A stretch of DNA of 64,000 nucleotides from contig DJHS01000059.1 in assembly GCA_002433235.1 (NCBI GenBank), forward strand, positions 1 through 64,000. The letters are read 5' to 3'. Position 1 is the stretch's first letter; the number at the start of each line of letters is the position of its first letter. The notes under the pieces are model-generated. The model was not told the DNA's origin. It saw only the letters and a program-made list of their open reading frames with translations, and searched no databases. Shown here piece by piece: positions 62,396 to 64,000 of this stretch. A program made the translations under genes and the position numbers. This DNA is from UBA6614 sp002433235. Its GTDB lineage: Bacteria; Verrucomicrobiota; Verrucomicrobiia; Limisphaerales; UBA1100.

Positions 62396-63547
62396 TTACT
62401 TTGACTCGTTCCAAAGAATCCGCAGGTTGTGCGTCTGGCGGCAGGCCACGATGATCTCCGGCTTGCCGTCGCCGTTGAGGTCACCCGCCTTGATGTCCTC
62501 CACCGCCGTCTCCTTGCCACTCAGCTGATACGTCTTCCACTTCGTGTAGCCCTTGTCTTGCGGCACGTACAACCGCACGCCGGGCACGCCGGGCGTCGTC
62601 ATCCCGCGCCAGCCGGCCACCACCTGGTCGCCGCCTGTGCCCAGAAAATCCGCCGTCGCCAGCGCGTGCCCGTCCTTCAACTGGTCATCCAGCACCACGC
62701 GCTTCCAGCCGCTGCCCGCCTGCAGGTACACCGCCACCGTCGTCCCGTGCTTGGGTTCGATGGTCGTGAAAAACCGCACGCCGCCCGCCGTCTTACCATC
62801 CCGCACCTCGCCCGAGTAATTCTTCGAAAACTGTTTCGACTGCCACTTACCCGCCTTGTCGCGCCCAAACCAAAACACCCCCTTCAAGCTCGCCTGGATG
62901 AATTCCTCGCGCCCATCGCCATCCCAGTCAATCGGATGAAAATTATGGCTGTCTTCCACAAAATCGGAAATCAACGTCCGCTTCCAAGCCTTCGCCGGAT
63001 CCTTCGGGATGTGGTACGCCCACACCTTTGAGCCCCCCTTCTTCCCATCCGCCCCGCGCGGCCCGTACAACGGCTTCACCACCAAGTCAAACTTCCCCTT
63101 GCCCGCCGCGATCCAGTGCATCCGGTGCGTGCTCGGCTCATGCTCAAGCTGGATCGCCTTCCAGTTCCCCTTCCGTTCCGCCGTTGGGTCCAAGTAAAAC
63201 ACCGCCCCCGACCGCTTCGCGTCATTCGACTCCCCAATGTTCCACTGCCCCCCCACTGCCAGTTCCGCCTTGCCATCGCCCGTGATGTCCCGCGCCGTCA
63301 CGCAAACATGATCCCGCGCCGTCAACTTCCCGCTCACCTGATGCTTCTTCCACGACGGGTTCGCATACCAAACCACCTTGTCGCGATCACAAAGCACGAT
63401 GTCCACCTTCCCGTCCCCATTCATGTCCGCCAACTGCGCGCCATAGCCGACCCCAACCTTGGCATCAATCTCCTGCACCCGAAACTTCGGCTCCTCCGCT
63501 ATCAGTCCCAGCGAACCCACGATAAAAAACGATATAATTTTTTTCAT
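62396..63547 (-). CDS. Exported FG-GAP/VCBS propeller protein
   Basis: This 383-residue protein has a signal peptide (MKKIISFFIVGSLGLIA) and FG-GAP/VCBS-like blades with calcium-type loops: LADMNGDGKVDIVLCD, DITGDGKAELAVGG, IDWDGDGREEFIQAS and GDLNGDGKPEIIVAC. Such propellers bind ligands or partners at the cell surface; no catalytic motif is seen. It is common as a single domain in Verrucomicrobiota. It follows a small lipoprotein gene by 6 bp on the same strand. Confidence 0.85.
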   Translation of the reverse strand: MKKIISFFIVGSLGLIAEEPKFRVQEIDAKVGVGYGAQLADMNGDGKVDIVLCDRDKVVWYANPSWKKHQVSGKLTARDHVCVTARDITGDGKAELAVGGQWNIGESNDAKRSGAVFYLDPTAERKGNWKAIQLEHEPSTHRMHWIAAGKGKFDLVVKPLYGPRGADGKKGGSKVWAYHIPKDPAKAWKRTLISDFVEDSHNFHPIDWDGDGREEFIQASLKGVFWFGRDKAGKWQSKQFSKNYSGEVRDGKTAGGVRFFTTIEPKHGTTVAVYLQAGSGWKRVVLDDQLKDGHALATADFLGTGGDQVVAGWRGMTTPGVPGVRLYVPQDKGYTKWKTYQLSGKETAVEDIKAGDLNGDGKPEIIVACRQTHNLRILWNESK

Positions 63548-63553
63548 AACAAT

Positions 63554-63781
63554 TCAGTCGATTGCCGACAACCCATTCACACGCCGAACCCGGTTGTACG
63601 CATCCCGGCCAATTTCTCCCGACAGGTAACGCAATTCATAATTCCTCAATAGTGCTGCTACCCTTTCCTTCTCCAACGCTTCTCTCTTCTCCTTGTCTCC
63701 TCGATCCGCGGAAAAATATCGAACCGTATCACAGCCACAAAGAAAACAGGCAAACAAAAGATGGAACAAAACGAGCTTCAT
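63554..63781 (-). CDS. Small lipoprotein
   Basis: From the ATG at 63779-63781 this encodes 75 residues with a lipoprotein signal (MKLVLFHLLFACFLCGC, lipobox LCGC) and a charged helical body (KEKREALEKERVAALLRNYELRYLSGEIG). No family is recognised. An open frame upstream to 63820 adds a non-signal leader. It is just ahead of the FG-GAP gene and probably co-transcribed. Confidence 0.7.
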   Translation of the reverse strand: MKLVLFHLLFACFLCGCDTVRYFSADRGDKEKREALEKERVAALLRNYELRYLSGEIGRDAYNRVRRVNGLSAID

Positions 63782-63836
63782 GGTTCGGCGGAGTGTCCGC
63801 CGACCATTGAAATGCGACAAGCCTTTTTACGACTGT

Positions 63837-64000
63837 CTAAATGCCATTCAAGGCCGCTTGGGCCGCGGCAAGGCGGGCGGTGGGCACACGGAAAGGCGAA
63901 CAACTCACGTAATTCAGGCCCAACTTGGCACAGAACTTGACACTGCTGGGCTCGCCCCCGTGCTCGCCGCAGATACCGAGCTTGATGTTCTTGCGCGTGC
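63837..64000 (-). CDS. ppdK: Pyruvate phosphate dikinase, C-terminal end (partial)
   Basis: The last 53 codons of a minus-strand gene enter from the right edge and stop at TAG 63837-63839. The reading IKLGICGEHGGEPSSVKF, then YVSCSPFRVPTARLAAAQAA matches the C-terminal pyruvate-binding domain of PPDK, including the catalytic cysteine in VSCSPFRVP. The enzyme interconverts pyruvate and phosphoenolpyruvate. Confidence 0.93.
   Translation of the reverse strand, partial: TRKNIKLGICGEHGGEPSSVKFCAKLGLNYVSCSPFRVPTARLAAAQAALNGI

Overview
The window looks like part of a draft or metagenome-derived genome of a Gram-negative member of the PVC superphylum, most likely a Verrucomicrobiota lineage near Pedosphaera/Limisphaera. 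This rests on gene families and not on any 16S gene: DUF1501 and DUF1549/DUF1553 (PSD1) proteins, two large PVC-type haem proteins with a C-terminal CxxCH, quinoprotein-like propellers opening with the ENWPxFRGP motif, a lipid A gene (lpxB), and many secreted proteins. Two N-runs (29425-29775 and 30607-30943) show it is a scaffold. No CRISPR array, insertion sequence, integrase, rRNA or phage gene was seen.

Layout. 1-12.3 kb: a minus-strand set of secreted hydrolases (metallophosphoesterase, M28 peptidase with PD40 and PDZ parts, an HExxH protein coupled to a small secreted protein), a plus-strand quinoprotein, then a 5-oxoprolinase/hydantoinase fusion behind an FHA plus Ser/Thr kinase pair that is probably one protein split by a G7 run. 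12.4-18.6 kb: tRNA-Ala(GGC), sufT, and a lipoprotein-PSD1-DUF1501 operon, then tRNA-Thr(CGT). 18.6-24.0 kb: two tandem PVC haem proteins, converging with no spacer on a 1286-residue IPT-like surface protein. 24.0-32.4 kb: a five-gene minus-strand run coding three glycine-rich secreted proteins, a Sel1-repeat protein and that IPT-like protein. This is the least explained part of the window and my best candidate for an undescribed system.

32.7-36.4 kb: gamma-glutamyltransferase, then the rpsP-khpA-trmD-rplS operon without rimM, ending at a clear terminator. 36.6-42.7 kb: a quinoprotein followed by a tightly overlapped operon (MFS transporter, ceramidase-like hydrolase, galactonate-dehydratase-like enolase, DapA-family aldolase) that looks built for sugar-acid uptake and breakdown. 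42.7-46.8 kb: lpxB with a Gfo/Idh oxidoreductase, gpsA, thrH and a small membrane peptide. 46.9-52.2 kb: a nitrogen-assimilation cluster with mirrored order glnK-amt-glnII-amt-glnK on one strand, with sigma-54-like -24/-12 sites ahead of both glnK/amt units.

52.6-64 kb: a very long DUF2723 membrane protein, the chained operon aspS-grpE-dnaJ-rsmE, an FG-GAP propeller protein, a small lipoprotein and the 3' end of a pyruvate phosphate dikinase gene. Base composition varies: a hand count gives about 46% G+C inside the first amt gene (48181-48480) and about 76% inside dnaJ (59041-59160).
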